A program made the translations under genes and the position numbers. A stretch of 64,000 nucleotides of DNA from Lepus europaeus (lineage: Eukaryota > Chordata > Mammalia > Lagomorpha > Leporidae). The notes beneath the pieces are model-generated. The model was not told the origin of the DNA, did no database searches, and worked only from the letters and a program-made list of their open reading frames with translations. Shown one piece after another: positions 18,401-33,400 of the stretch (the first letter of the stretch is position 1; each line of letters opens with the position of its first letter). The stretch covers positions 51,469,612 through 51,533,611 of the forward strand of contig NC_084847.1 in assembly GCF_033115175.1 (NCBI RefSeq), in the 5' to 3' direction.

Positions 18401-21400
18401 GATCTTCCATCCACTGCTTTACTCCCTAAATGGCCCTTTCAGCCCTGGCTTTGTGGACATTTGGGGAGTGAACCAGCAGATGGAAGATTTTTTCTCTCTG
18501 TGTCTCTCTCCTTTTCAAATAAATAAACAACTCTTTATAAATAAAGAAAAAAGTAAAATGCAACAAGAAAAAATGATTACAAAGGAGACTCCTAACCCTA
18601 GCCTTTACAAGAATGTTTTGTGCCTGATCTCCCCCCCCCCCCCCATTTTAAGTATTGAATCATCTGCCCAAGCTGGGCATTCAACAGCTGTCCTCTTAGC
18701 CGGCGTCCCATTCTCTGCTTACCTGAGAACCCAGTGGCGAATCTGTGTACCTGTCAGAGGTTTGATACGTGTCACATTGCTTTCCGAAGGCTTGAAGCAG
18801 GCCATCACCATGATGCCACTTTGCACTGTTCACTTGTACATATTGGGTGTGATAATGAAATGTCTTTGTTGGTAGTTTGATACATGAAAAGTGGTTCCTC
18901 ATTGTTTTACTTTGTCAGGCCTTTGGCGTTCAAGTCAAGGATCCAATATGTTAACCTTTTACCTGTAAAGTGAGATTTCTAGATACCTCCCAAGGTATGA
19001 GAACTGACTGAGATGTAACAGAAATGGGAGTGAGATCCTCCTACACGAGAGGCGGGCTGAGGTTATGAATGAATTCACTACTGGAAAGTCCAGTGCAGAC
19101 ACACTGATGGGAGCTGCTCGGCCTCACCAGAAGTAGACCTGCTATTTTATGGATGGGAGAACGGCTGCAGCAGTGTGACAGAGCTGCTGGAAAGCTTCTG
19201 CTTTTATCCTTGTGCTGCATAGGGCACTTTGTTGTTGTTTCTGTTTCTTAAGAATATTTGTTTATTTGCAAGTCAAGGTTACACAGAAAGAGGGAGAGAC
19301 AGAGAGATAGATCTTCATCCACTGGTTCACTCCCCAGATGGCCACAACCACCATGGCTGGGCTGGGCCGAAGCCAGGAGCCAGGGATTCTTCCAGGTCTC
19401 CCATGTGGGTTGGGGCTCAAGAACTTGGGCCATTTCCTGCTGCTTTCCCAGGCCATCAGCAGGAAGCTGGATGGAAGTGGAGCAGCCGGGACTCAAACCA
19501 GAGCCCACACGCAATGCCAGCCTCACAGGCAGCGGCGGCTTTACCTGCTAGGCCACAACACTGGCCCCGGCTGCAGTTTTTAATCTTTGTGTTCCCGTCA
19601 TCTGCTACCTTGTGTATTTGCTAAGGAAATGTTTATTTTGCTGTAATACTAAACCTCTAAAAAATTAAGTCTGTGGGGGGTGGACAGTTGACCTAGTAAA
19701 GATGCTAGTTGTATGCCCACTTCCTGATCAGAGTGCCTGGGTTCAAGTCCCGGGTCTGCTTCGATTCCAGCTTCCTGTTGCTATGCACAAGCATCATTCC
19801 CTGCTGCCCATGTGGAGAGCTTGGATGAGTTCCTGGTTCCCAGCTTCTGCCCAGCCCCACCCGGGCCCTTGTGGACATTTGGGGAGGGAGCCGGTGGGTG
19901 GGAGCTAGCTTTCTCTCTTTGCCTCTCAAAATAAGTCTTTTTTAAAGAAAGAGTGTTTCTGTTGAACTGAATTAAATCTGTGGATAGGTTTTCTGTGTTT
20001 TCTGGGTAACTAATAGCGTATTTATTTAGTTTGAAGGAGGAATTCCCTGCCTGGTATGAGAAGCTTGTTCTGGAAATGGTTCACCATAACACAGCCTCCT
20101 TAGAGAAGTTAGTGGATACTGCTTGGCTGGAGATCATGACCAAATATGCCGTGGGAGAGGAGTGTGACTTTGAGGTAAGTGCCTTTTTCCCTGTGATCTG
20201 AGTCGTCGGAATCAGAGCGTCCGACCTAGATTAAAGAATGCTTTTGTGTGTGTGTGTAAAATTGTGTTACATTTGAAGTCTGCTTCAATATCAATATCAG
20301 TATTATAAAGAACACATTGTAGAACTTCTCATTAGTGGGAATGTTCAGTGCTACACTGGACACTAGTGGACCCTTCACTGAGATTTTGATTATTGTTTGA
20401 CTTTCAAGTTTTGTAATTTCTAAGTAATTGAGGCTTACAGATGAGCTTCGTCCATGTCTACACTGTACTTGCATACATGTCTACACTGTACTTGACATTT
20501 TTCTTTTTTTACTTAATTATTATTTTTGTCTAGCCCAAATAGCTAAAGGATAACTATTACAAAAGTGATCCTCTGGGGGCTGGCATTGTGTAGTAGGTAA
20601 AGCTGCTGCCTGCGATGCTGACATCCCATTTGGGCACCAGTTCATGTCCTGGCTGCTCCACTTCCGATCTTGCTCCCTGCGAATGTCCGGGGAAAGCAGC
20701 GGAAGATGGCCCAACTGATTGGGCCCTTGCACCCACATGGGAGACCCAGAGGAACCTCCTGGCTTTGATCTGGCTCAGCCACAGGTGTTGGGGCCACTTG
20801 GGGAGTGAACCAGCAGATGGAAGATTATCTATCTCTTCCTCTCTCTAACTCTGACTTTCCAAAAAAAAAAAGACATGCCTGTGTAATCTTTTGAAAGCTC
20901 AGGGTAAGATTTAGCAGAAAGAGAACTAACATTTGTCTCCTAAACAAACGTATTAGATCCTGGACCAATTGTTTGACATAGTGTCTTGCAGAATCTGCCT
21001 AGAAATCTGGAGGTGGCAAGCAGGGTCAGACGTTTAAACAGCTTGTTTAGGCTGATGTGTACTACTTACATGTGCTTTTTGCTATGTGTGATGAAATATT
21101 CGAATCGTGGCCAGTACTCCTCGGACTTTGTTTAAATAAAAGTAACGCTTCTGAAAATGCATTCTTGGGTCCATCCCTTGAGATGCTGCAGCTCTCTTCA
21201 GGAGAGATGGAGCAGGGCCTGAAATTTTGTCATTCTAACAAGCTGCAGCTGGTGGGAAAGCTGTCATGGTGGGGACCACACTTTGAGTAGCACTGGCTTA
21301 AATAGCACAACGTGGTTCTCTCACAAGATAAGTCTTGGAAGTAGGTCCTCTAACTTTGGCACAGAGCCAGGTAAACACTGTCAAGGGCCTGGCCCTCTGG

Positions 21401-24400
21401 TCTTCTCAGTTTATGTTTTGGTCCTTAGATTCCTTGTTGCTTTTTTTTTTTTTTTTTTTTTAATATTTATTTATTTGAAAGTCACAGTTAGTTACAGAGA
21501 GGATTGGGGGCAGATCTTCCATCCGCTGGTTCACTCCCCAAGTGGCTGCAGCAGCCAGAGCTGCGCCAGGCTGAAGCCAGGAGCCAGGAGCTTCTTCAGG
21601 TCTCCCATGTGGGTGCAGGGGCTCGAGCACTTGGGCCCTCCTGCACTGCCAGAAAGTGAAGGGACCAGAAGTCAAACCTGGATCTCCATGTCTGCGTGAT
21701 TCCAGAGCCTTTGTTCTTCTCGTTACTTCTCTAATTTACTCCCATTTACTGCGTCTCAGAGCTCCTTTTTTGGGGGGTAATTCTGATATTACCGATGAAT
21801 TTCAAGCATAAACTTCCTGTCATTCAATGTCCTGGCAGGAAACATGGCACACTTACATGGTGTGATTGGATTGAGTACAATAAAGGGACTGTGGACAGCA
21901 GACAAGAGTCCAGTCAGGGTCAAGGAAAAGTTAGCAAGGCGAAGTTCAGTACCTCCCAGCTGTTAGGAGTAGGGGGCTTTACTATTCCTAAACCTCCAGG
22001 CCGCGAGGGGAGACAGAGAAGAGTGGGCACAGCTGGGCAGCGCTCGGCAGTGCGTGACATCCGGCCTGCGAGGGAGGCGCTCAGGGAAAGAAATGCCGCG
22101 GTGTCGCTTTAATTCCACCATCTCATTTTCTGGAGCCCCAGACTCCGGAGGGCGAGCGAGCGTTTTGGTGTAGGCTGTAGAGGTCCGCTCTGTAGACAGG
22201 GCAGAGTTGAAGTGGCAAAGGGAAATACTCTGCAAGATGGAAGAGGGGATGTTGAGGAAAGGGGAGAAACATTGGGGAGGTGTGTATGCCTGTAGACACA
22301 TGAAAAGATGTTTATTTTCTTAAAGATTTATTTATTTATTTGAAGGCAGAGTTATAGAGAGGCAGAGAGAGAGACATCTTCCATCCACTGGTTCACTCCC
22401 CAGGTGGCTACAATGGCTGGAGCTGGGCAGATCTGAAGCCACGAACCAAAGTTTCTTCTGGGTCTCCCTCGCAGGTGCAGGGGCCCAAGAATTTGGGCCA
22501 TCTTCTACTGCCTTCCCAGGCCATAGTAGAGAGCTGGATTGGAAGTGGAGCAGCTGGGTCTCGAACTGGCGCCCATATGGGATGAAGGCACTGCAGGCAG
22601 CGGCTTTACCTGCTATGCCACAGCACCATCCTGAAAAGATGTTTAAACTCATGAGTAATCTAGGAAATCAAACCACAGTGAGATAATCTCATTCCAGTCT
22701 GATTAAAAAAGTCAGTGGCACATTTCTTTTCTTTTTTTTTTTTTTGACAAGCAGAGTTAGACAGTGAGAGAGAGAGAGACAGAGAAAGGTCTTCCTTCCA
22801 TTGGTTCACCCCCAAAATGGCCGCTACGGCCGGCGCACTGCGCCGATCCGAAGCCAGGAGCTTCCTCCTGGTCTAACACGCGGGTGCAGGACCCAAGTAC
22901 GTGGGCCATCCTCCACTGCCTTTCCAGGCCACAGCAGAGAGCTGGACTGGAAGAGGAACAACCGGGACAGAATCCGGCACCCTGACCGAGACTAGAACCC
23001 GGAGTGCCAGTGCCGCAGGCGGAGGATTAGCCTAGTGAGCCGAGGCGCCAGCCCATTCAGTGGCACATTTCGATAAGAACGTAGAGTTGCTGGTTCACTG
23101 CCAGCAGTGGAAATAGCGCATTTGGGCGTTGCTGACTTCAGTTGACTATGCACATAGCCTTTGGCTTTTTTTTCCCTGAGAATTTGCCTCTTAAGTTTTG
23201 CCCCAAGGGACTTGTATGAGAATATTCATAGCAGCATTGTTCATGGTAGCCTAAACAGCATAAATCAAGTATCAGTTGGCAGTTGGAGTGGGTAAATAGA
23301 TGGTTAAGGCTTGGGACACTGTAACAGGAAAGAAAGAAGTCACTGAATAGGACACAATTCCAATTATAGAAGGCTTCAGACAACAAAACTAAATAACTGA
23401 GAGTGGCGGTGCCCTCTGCGGGAGAGGACAGGCCCACAGGGAGCCACAGGTACTGTTGATATTCAGTATTTTAGCCTGTGTGGTGGGTAGACATGTGTTC
23501 ATCTGATTATTAAAATGTTTTACTTTCTCCAAATAAAAAATGAAAGTATGTGATGGATTTGAGAGGCAGAAAGACACAGTTTTTTCTTTTCTTTTTTTTT
23601 TTAAAGATTTATTTATTTATTTGAAGGCAGAGTTACAGAGAGGCAGAGAGAGAGAGGTCTTCCATTCACTGGTTCACTCCCCAGATGGCTGCAATGGCCG
23701 GAGCTGCACTGATCTGAAGCCAGGAGCCAGGAGCTTCTTCCAGGTCTCCCACATGGGTGCAGGGGCCCAAGGACTTGGGCCATCTCCCACTGCTTTCCCA
23801 GGCCATCAACAGGGAGCTGGATTGGAAGTGGAGCAGCCAGGACTCGAACCAGCACCCATATGGGATGCCGTCGCTGCAGACAGAGACTAAGCCCACTGTG
23901 TCATGGTGCCCGCTCCCCTCAAACCCCCCCCCCCTTTTTTTTAAAGATTTTATTTGAAAGGTAGAGAGAGAGAGATCTTCTACCCACTGGTTCACTCCCC
24001 AAATAGCTGCAGTAGCCTGGGGCTGGGCCAGGCTGAAGCCAGAAGCCTGGAACTCCATCTGAGTCTCCCACATGGGTGCAGGGGCCCAGTACTTGGGCCA
24101 CCTTCTGCTGCTTTCCCAAGCATGTCAGCAGGGAACTGGAACAGAAGTGGAGCAACTGGGACTCCAACCAGCAATAGCAAATATATGGGATGCCCGCATT
24201 ACAGGCAGCAGTTCAACCTGCTGTGCCACAACACTGGCCTCTAGAGAGTGTGTTTTGGATCCTATAAAAACAGTAGTGGCCAAAATCCATCTTTTTTTTT
24301 TTTTTTAGCATTTAACCTTAGTGATCAGAACCATGAAAGAAAAGCACAAGAAGAGAGTTTATAATTGGGATCCTATAAGGCTCCTCTAAGGAAGTGATGT

Positions 24401-27400
24401 ATAAGGTGTGATTTATTTTTTATTTATTTTTATGAAGATTTATTCATGTAAGAGGCAGAGCCACAGACAGAAGTCTTCGATTTGCTGGTTCACTCCTCAG
24501 ATGGCCACAACAGTTCTTCATGGTCTCCCATGTGGGTGTAGTGATCCAAGCCCTTGGGCCATCTTCCACTGCTTTCCCAGCAGGGAGCTAGATCGGAAGT
24601 GGAGCATCCAGGACTCAAACTGGCACTCATATAGGATGCCAGCAACACAGGCAGAGGCTTAACCTACTATGCCACAGCGCCAGCCCCTTAAGGTGTGATT
24701 TAAAGGTTGACTAGGATGGCAGGCATTGTGGTACCCCATCCCATACTGAAGTGTGGGTTCAAGTCCCAGCTGTTCTACTTCTGATCCAACTCCCTGCTCA
24801 TGCACCTGGGAGACAACAGATGATGTTTCGAGTACTTGAGTCCCTCCTACTGCTTGGGAGACCAGGATGGAGTTTCTGGCTGCTGGTTTTGGTCTGGCCC
24901 AGCCCTGGCTGGTATGACTATTCAGAGAATGAACTGGTGGATGTAAGATCTCTCTCTCTTGCTCTCTCGGTCTCTGTTTCTCTGCCACTGCCTTGCAGGT
25001 AGATAGATAGATAAATCTTAATAAACAAAAAGGTTGAGTAGGATGTAGCCCTCTCGAGAGGGACATTGAGGATTTCAGGGGGAGGAGACAGGATGTGTCA
25101 AGGCCCTTAAGGCAGAAGGGAACTTTGATTCCTGTGAACAGTTCTCAGCCTGGCCGCCTGACTGTTAGACCCGATGATTCCGTGTGGTGGAGGCCTGTCC
25201 TGCACGTGGCAGGGTACTTAGCAGCACACCTTGCACCTGCTACCTGACATTGCCAGATGTTCTGGGGGAGGGTCGGGGGACCGCTATGCTGGAGGACAGA
25301 GAAAATCCCCGTGACGAACGGATACGCCAGGACAGAGTCCGTGGTGGGCAGACATTTGGCACAACAGTTAAACCACGGCCTAGGATGTCCGCATGCCACA
25401 TAGGATTACTGAGTTTGAGTCCTGCTTCCATTTCCAGTCCCGGCTTTCTGCTAATACACTCTCTGGGAGACAGCAGGTGATGGCTGAAGTGCTTGGGTCC
25501 CTGCCATCCATGTGGGAAAACGAATTGGAGCTCCTGGCTTCAGCCTGGCCCAGCCCCAGCTGTTGTGGGCATTTGGGGGGTTAACTCACCTATAGAAGAT
25601 ACCTGTGTTTCTGTCTCACTGTCTTTCAAATAGTTTTCTTAAAAAACTTAATTGTGATAAAATGGAGTTTGAAAATCTTTTGTTCCCAAATAAACTTTTT
25701 TTTTTTTTTTTTAAAGGCAGAGTTAGAGAGAGAGAGAAAGGTCTTCCTTCTGTTGGTTCACCCCCCAAGTGGCCGCTACAGCTGGTGCGCTGTGCCTATC
25801 TGAAGCCAGGAGCCAGGTGCTTCCTCCTGGTCTCCCATGTGGGTGCAGGGCCCAAGCACCTGGGCCATCCTCCACTGCACTCCCGGGCCACAGCAGAGAG
25901 CTGGCCTGGAAGAGGAGCAACCGGGACAGAACCGGTACCCCAACTGGGACTAGAACCCAGGGTGCCGGCGCTGCAGGAGGAGGATTAGCCTAGTGAGCCG
26001 AGGCGCCGGCCTCCCAAATAAACTTTTAATTCTCTTTTTCCATGAATTTTTTTGAAGTCCTTTCATGTAAAACTAGAAAGCCAGGAATGGGGGAGGAGAG
26101 GTGATGGGAATGGCGTGAGATGAGCAAGGGCTGGACCCTTTATGGGACCTCAAAGGCTGTGTCGTGGTTTGAATTCATGAGCCTTGAGGAACCTTTGCAG
26201 AATTTGAGATGGGTGATTGAATGACCTGCTACCTGTGTTTAAAAGACCGTTTGGCTGCCGTGGGGAATGGATTTGAGGAGACTTGTTTGGAGGTTCATAC
26301 AGTAGTCCAGGTGAGAACTGCATAGGGTGCTGGCTGTGGCACTGGAGAAGAGAGGACAGATTGGAACATTAGAGAGCCTCGTGAAGACGTGGATGTGCGG
26401 TTGGGCAAAATGAGAGGTCAAGGATGATTGCCAGGTATTGGTGTAGCACATTCAGATCCAGTCCAGGACTTGCAAGTCAGTATAAGACTAGTGAATTGGG
26501 TGTTACAGTGAAGAATCGCGGGACTTCAAAGTAGCGGACTTGGAGTCCGGATCAGCTTCCTTCCTTTGCAGTTCTGAAGCCTTTGGCAAAGCACTTTACT
26601 CTGGACTTGGATGTCAGAGAATTGAAGGGTTTGGACAAGGTGGGGACTGTATAGCTGATTTTCAAAGCAGCTTTATTGAGGTATAATTGACGTAATAGTA
26701 AGCCATACAAATTCAAAAAGTATAGTTTCATACATTTTTTAAAGGTTTATTTGTTTATTTTGAAAGAGAGAGGGAAAGAGAATGGATCTTCCTTCCACTA
26801 GTTCACCCCCTGGGTGGCTGCAACAGCCAGGGCTGAGCCAGGAGCTTCATCTGGGCCTCCTCTGAGGTTGGCAGGGGCCCAAACACTGGGGCCATCTTTT
26901 TCTTTTCCTTTCTTTCTTTCTTTTTTTTTTTTTTTTTTTAAAGATTTATTTACTTATTTACTTGAAAGTCAGCGTTACACAGAGAGTAGGAGAGGCAGAG
27001 AAGGGGGTGGGGGGTCTTCCATCCGCTGGTTCACTCCCCAGATGGCCACATTGGCTGGAGCTGTGCCAGTCTGAAGCCAAGAATCAGGAGTTTCTTCTGG
27101 GTCTCCCACGCGGGTGCAGGGGCCCAAGGACTTGGGCCATCTTCCACTGCTTCCCAGGCCATAGCAGAGAGCTGGATCAGAAGAGGAGCAGCCAGGACTT
27201 GAACTGGCGCCCATAAGGGGTGCCGGCACTGCAGGCGGTGGCTTGACCCCCCCTACGCCACGGTGCTGGCCCCTGGGGCCATCTTCCTGCTACTTTTCCC
27301 AGGCCATTAACAGGAAGCTGGATCAGCAGTAGAGCAGTGGGTACACGAACCAGCACCCACAGAGGATGCTGGTGTTACAGGTGGTGGCTTTTACCCACTA

Positions 27401-30400
27401 TGCCACAACACTGGCCCCTAGTTTAATAACTATTGATAAATTGTTTGCACCATGAAGTTCCTAATAGGATAGTGACCCTGTTCCTCACACCTAGAAGTGT
27501 GCTTGTGCTCCTCCGTACTCTCCCTCCTGCTCGTTTTGGCTTCCATGCCACTTGTCTAGTTTCTGTCACTGTAGATTGATGTGTTTTCTAGGGTTTCGTA
27601 TGCACGCAGTCATTGTGCAGGCTTTCTCTGGCTTCTTTGATTCAGCGTAACTGGTTGAGTGTGCATCCTGTTGCATGTATCAAATCGCATTGCTTTTACT
27701 GCTGAGTGCCGTTCCGGTGTGTGTGTGTCACAGTTTGATGGTCCATTCAGCTGCATGGACATGTGGGCCGTTTTGGGTGACATACAGCTGCTGTGCATCC
27801 CGTGTACAAGTCTCTGTACAGACACAGGCTTCTTTTCTCCCGATGCATACCTGGGTGTGGAGTGGCTGGGTCAGAATAGTGGGCGTAGGTTTGACTTAAG
27901 AAACTGCCAGGCTGCTGTCTGAGACGATTAAGCTATATTACAGTCTACCGTCGGTGGAAGGAAATGCTTCCTATCTGTGCGCACACATGGTATAGTCAGT
28001 CTTTTAATTGTAGTCCTTTTATTACTGTGTACTAATTCTTTATGGAGTGAGGGATTGAGCTCTCCTCTGCTGGTTCTCTTGCCCTGAAATGCCTGCAGTG
28101 GCCCTTGGCTGGGGCCAAAGCGGAGATCTGGGAACTCCAGTTAGGTCTCCTATGTGGGTGGAGAAATCCAGTCACATGGTCAGTCACCGCCGCCTCACAG
28201 GGTCTGCATGTGCAGGAAATAGGGACCAGAGCCAGAAATCAAAACTAAACACTCCACGATGGGACATAGCTGACTTCACTGGCAGAACAGCCAGTGTTTC
28301 AACTGCGAGGCCAAAGATGCACTCCTGGTTTTTAGCCATTTTGATAGGCAAGTTGTGGTGTATCATGTGGTTTCAGTTTGTTTCCCCCATCAATTAATAA
28401 TACTGAGCATCATATTAGTGCTTTTTATCACCCACTTATTCATACTTCCTTTAGTCAAATGTTCAAATTTTTGTACATTTTAAAATTAGATTTTTTGTTT
28501 ATTGTGAATTGAAAGTTCTTTTTCTTTTTAAAAAAGATTTTATTTATTTGAAAGACAGTTATGGAGAGAGAGAGAAGTCTTCCATCTACTGGTTTACTCC
28601 CCAAATGGCCACGATGGCCGGAGCTAAGCTGATCCAAAGCCAGGAGCAAGGAGTTTCCTCCGGGCCTCCCACATGAGTGCAGGGGCCCAAGGACTTAGGC
28701 CATCCTGCGCTACTTTCCCAGGCGTATTAGCAGGGAGCTGGATTGCAAATGGAGCAGCCAGGAGTCGAACTGCCACCCATATGGGATGCTGGCACAGCAG
28801 GTTAAAGCCCTGGCCCCAAAGTTCTTTGTGTAATCTACACATGTGCTCCTTATCAGATACATGCTTCTACAGACCATTATCTCCCAGGCTGTGGCTTGTG
28901 TTCTCTTTCTCCAACAGTGACTTTTGATGAGCAATTTTTAGTTTTGTTGAAAGTGAATAGAAAGTAAATAAATCTAGCTGTATCTTTATTTACATTAAGG
29001 TAGCCTAAACATTTCAGATAAAAGGTAGATATTGTTAGATTAAGTTTAAAAAAAACCAAACAAACAAACAAAACCCTGGCTGGCGCCATGGCTCAATAGG
29101 CTAATCCTCCACCTTGTGGCGCCGGCACACTGGGTTCAGTCCCAGTCGGGGCTCCGGATTCTGTCCTGGTTGCCCCTCTGCCAACTCTCTGCTGTGGCCC
29201 AGGAGTGCAGTGGAGGATAGCCCAAGTGCTTGGGCCCTGCACCCCATGGGATACCAGGATAAGCACCTGGCTCCTGCCTTCGGATCAGCGCGGTGCGCCG
29301 GTCGCAGCGCGCCGGCAGCGGCAGCCATTGGAGGGTGAACCAACGGCAAAGGAAGACCTTTCTCTCTGTCTCTCTCTCACTGTCCACTCTGTCTGTCAAA
29401 AAACAAAACAAAACAAAGCCGTCTACTGCCTGCAAGAAAGACAAATGATAAAAAAAGAAAGGAGGGAAAAGAGAAATGCGATGTTGGCATGCGTCAGAAG
29501 TCTGGAATGGCTGTGTGAAATACTGGTCAAAAGAGATCCCCTTGCAGGGCCAGCATTGTGCAGTGGGCTGAGCCACCTCCTGTGACGCCAGCATCCCACG
29601 TCATTTCAGAGCTGCTCTGTTTCCGATCCAGCTCTCTGCTGTGGCCTGGGAAAGCAGCAGAGGATGGCCCAAGTCCTTGGGCCCCTGTACCCACTTGGAA
29701 AACCTGGGAGAAGCGTAGGGATGCAAGGCTGGTCAATGTAAGTCAATGTAATTGATGCATTACTGTCTCTGGGTTTCTCTCCTGTGCCCTTTATAGGTTG
29801 GGAAGGAGAAAATGCTCAGGGTGAAGATTGTGAAGATTCACCCTTTGGAGAAGGTGGACGAAGAGGCCGCTGAGAAGAAGTCGGACGGGGCCTGTGATTC
29901 TCCGTCGAGTGACAAAGAGAACTCCGGTCAGATCGCTCAGGACCCGCCCAAGAAGGAGGCGCTTGGGAAAGAGGAGGAAGGAAGGAGAGAGAGTATTAGT
30001 ATGTATGGCATTAGCTTTCTTAGTGAGTTATGTGGCTCAGCTTATCATACATGGTTCTGTGAGAGTTCTCTAGCAAGTAAATGTGTAATATATAGGATTT
30101 TTTTTCATTTATGATTCATAAAAGAACTAAAATATCTACAGAGTAAATCAAGGCTTCAGTTTCCCTAAATAATTAGGAACATTTAAAGTCATTTTCTCTG
30201 GTTGCTTAGAAATCTTTGTGCATTCCTTCCTACTCATGGTGGCAAAGAAAGTGTGCTTTTCCCTTCACTCTTTGTGTTGAGGATTACACATGTGTGGAGG
30301 GGCATGATCAACATCAGAGGGACCAGTTACTCTAACCCCTGTTGGCTAATAGAGTGGCGTTGAGATACTTCCTTCTGTCTTTGTCCTGTGAACCACATCT

Positions 30401-33400
30401 CAGATGGAGCCACTGGAATTCTGGGATGTCAAACTGATTTTTAGGTACCTGGAGACTAACAGCAACACCTTGGAAGCTGTAGAACTGAAATGTTGCCTGT
30501 CCAACCTCTGAAGCCTTCAGTTTTAAGAATTGTGTAATTGAGTTTGGACCAGATTTCTTGTGTCACAGAAACACAAGTATGCAAAATGTTTGGTTCATAC
30601 TGATCCCTCTCCTCACGAGTGTTACGGAGAATCAAGTCATTTTACCTCCTTATTTAACTGTTAACAGGATTTGGGTGTAATGTTGTGTTGTCTGGCTTCC
30701 ATTCTACTCTGTGTCTTTCTGGATGTTTTGCACACGTGCAGATGGTTTTGAGGGACTTTATCGCAGTCTGGAGGAAACTTCTGAGGTGGCCATTGTGGCT
30801 GATCTGTTCCAGTTAATATTTGGTTTTGTTTTCTGCTCTGTGTTATGAATGCTAACATTTGTGTTTTCTACTTTCTTTCTGATACTAAAGTTTTATAATA
30901 TGAGCATTACTAGTAATTCCTTGTGGTTGATATTTTGATTAGAATGTTTTGATTAGAACTTGGCTGACTTTCTTTTTTTAAGACACTTTTTTTAAAGATT
31001 TATTTTTATTTATTTGAAGGACAGAGTTACAGAGAGAGGTAAAAACAGAGAGAGAGGTCTTCCATTTGCTGGTTCACTCCCAAAATGGCCACAATGGCTG
31101 GAGCTGGGCCAGGTCGATGCCAGGAGCCAGGAGCTTCTTCCAGGTCTCCCATGTGGGAACAAGGGCCCATGAGGTTGGGCCATCCTCCTCTGTTTTCCTA
31201 GGTGCATTAGCAGGGAGCTGGATGGGAAGTGGAGCAACCAGGACTTGAGCCGGCGCCCATATGGGATGCCGACACTGCAGGTGGCAGCTTTACCCACAGA
31301 GCTGACCCCTGATTGTCTTTTTTTTTTTTTTTTTTTTGACAGGCAGAGTGGACAGTGAGAGAGAGAGACAGAGAGAAAGGTCTTCCTTTTGCCGTTGGTT
31401 CACCCTCCAATGGCCGCCGCGGCCGGCGCTCTGCGGCTGGCGTACCGCGCTGATCCAAAGGCAGGAGCCAGGTGCTTCTCCTGGTTTCCCATGGGGTGCA
31501 GGGCCCAAGGACTTGGGCCATCCTCCACTGCACTCCCGGGCCACAGCAGAGAGCTGGCCTGGAAGAGGGGCAACCGGGACAGAATCCGGCGCCCCAACCG
31601 GGACTAGAACCCAGTGTGCCGGCGCCACAAGGTGCAGGATTAGCCTGTTAAGCCACAGCGCTGGCCCCCTGATTGTCTTTTAACCCTTCTAGTATCACAT
31701 TGGAATGACAATGTTGTGTTACCCTTGTTATATACCTGAAATACACTAGGAACTCCAAGTTTTAGACTTTGACTTCTTTAGTGTGTTCTGTTCTTAGTTT
31801 TGTTTTTTGGGCTGTAGTATTGCCAGTTGTGAAGAGGGTGGTGGGTGGGCTATGATGTATTCTGAATGTTTTCTGGGGAAGTATAAACTTATCAACAGAG
31901 TCTCATTTTCTAAAAAGAACAACAAAGAGCCCTCCTCTGATTGTGTTGTCTGTCCCGTTCATTCAAGTCAAGATCCTTGAGAAGGTTAATCTTTTCTTAC
32001 TGACTGTCATTTTATGCCTATGCTTTTGGGTCTAACTTCTGCCTCTTTACTCCTGAAACAATTCCTAATATACTTACAGGTGACTTCCAGATTGCTAAAT
32101 AAGAGATTTCTCTGTTTTACTTTTCTCTTACGGTTAACACTAGTATTCATTTCCGTATCTTTAAGCTTACGTGATCCTGTTTCTTGTAGTTCTTCAGCTA
32201 TTTTTTCTGTCATCTCCTAGATTTTTTTTTCAGAAGGTTCTGCCACTCCCTTTTTATTTTTCAGTCTACATGCTGTTCACGCCCTCAGTTTAACTCTTAT
32301 CTGTATGTAGATGGTTCCCAAGCCTCAGTCAGTTTTTTTTTTCTTTTATGCATTTATTTATTTGTTTGAAAGGCAGAGTAGCAGAGAGAGACTGGGAGAG
32401 ATTCCGACTGCTGGTTTACTTTCCAAATGCCACAGTTTCTGGGACTAGTCTAGCCTGCAGCCTCCTGGAGCTCCATCCAGGTCTGCTGCGTGGGGATTCG
32501 AGCCAGCACCTGCCGCCTCCCGCAGTGCGCCTTAGCAGAAGGCTGGCTGGGAGGCGCACAGCCACTGAGATTGAATGGGCAATGGGCATTCTGATGGGGT
32601 GCAGGCGCCCCGGCAGGGCTCAGCCTGTGCCACGGTCCGCTGCCTTCCTAGCTCTTGACCTTTCTTCACCAGTACGTCTCACAGGCAGCTCAGTCAGTAG
32701 AAAGCTAAATTGATCAGTGATCTCACCCCTTCTTGTCCTCGCAAGGCAGGTAAACGGGAGCCCTGCTATTACTGGCACATTCTCGCACTTGGGTTAATGA
32801 CGGTGCCATCGTCTACTCAATCCCTACGGCTGAGAACTTGGAAGCTTTACCATTCCCACATCTGATTGGTCTCCAAGTCTGTTTCCTAAATACTGTCCTC
32901 TTGACTCACTCTTTCTCCATTCTAGTTATACTTACTGAGAAGTTTAGCTTTGTGCCTTGTGATAAATCTTCAGTTTCCCTCCCCATTTTAACTACTAGCT
33001 TCACCTGGAATTGTTGTTTTCATATTATTCCTTTACACTGATCTTTCCAAAATGCACCTCAAAGTAGATAAACAGTTCTTCCATGATTCCCAGCATTCAC
33101 AAGGCACATTCCAGTCTCGTGAAGTGGGAGATGCAGTGCTGTCTCATCTGGCCTTGGCTGCCTGACCTCTGTGGACTGATTTTGACTGTTCCACATGTTG
33201 TGTTCACCCATACTCTGTGCTTACTATCTCTGGACAAATCCTGCCACCTGGGTCTTTCCCGCCGGCCTCCCACACTGAATTGGGTATTCCTTTCCTACAC
33301 TCTCATGGATTTTTCTTTGTTAACTTCTATGGCAGTGCTTACCACATTACATTGTCATCATTTACCTGTTATTCCCCCCAGTAGACTTTGAAGTTAAGGA

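Noticed and set aside
18090-18875. 261-codon open frame
   Set aside because: It runs through two SINEs and unique intron sequence; the amino-acid pattern is that of translated CSINE, repeated at dozens of other places.
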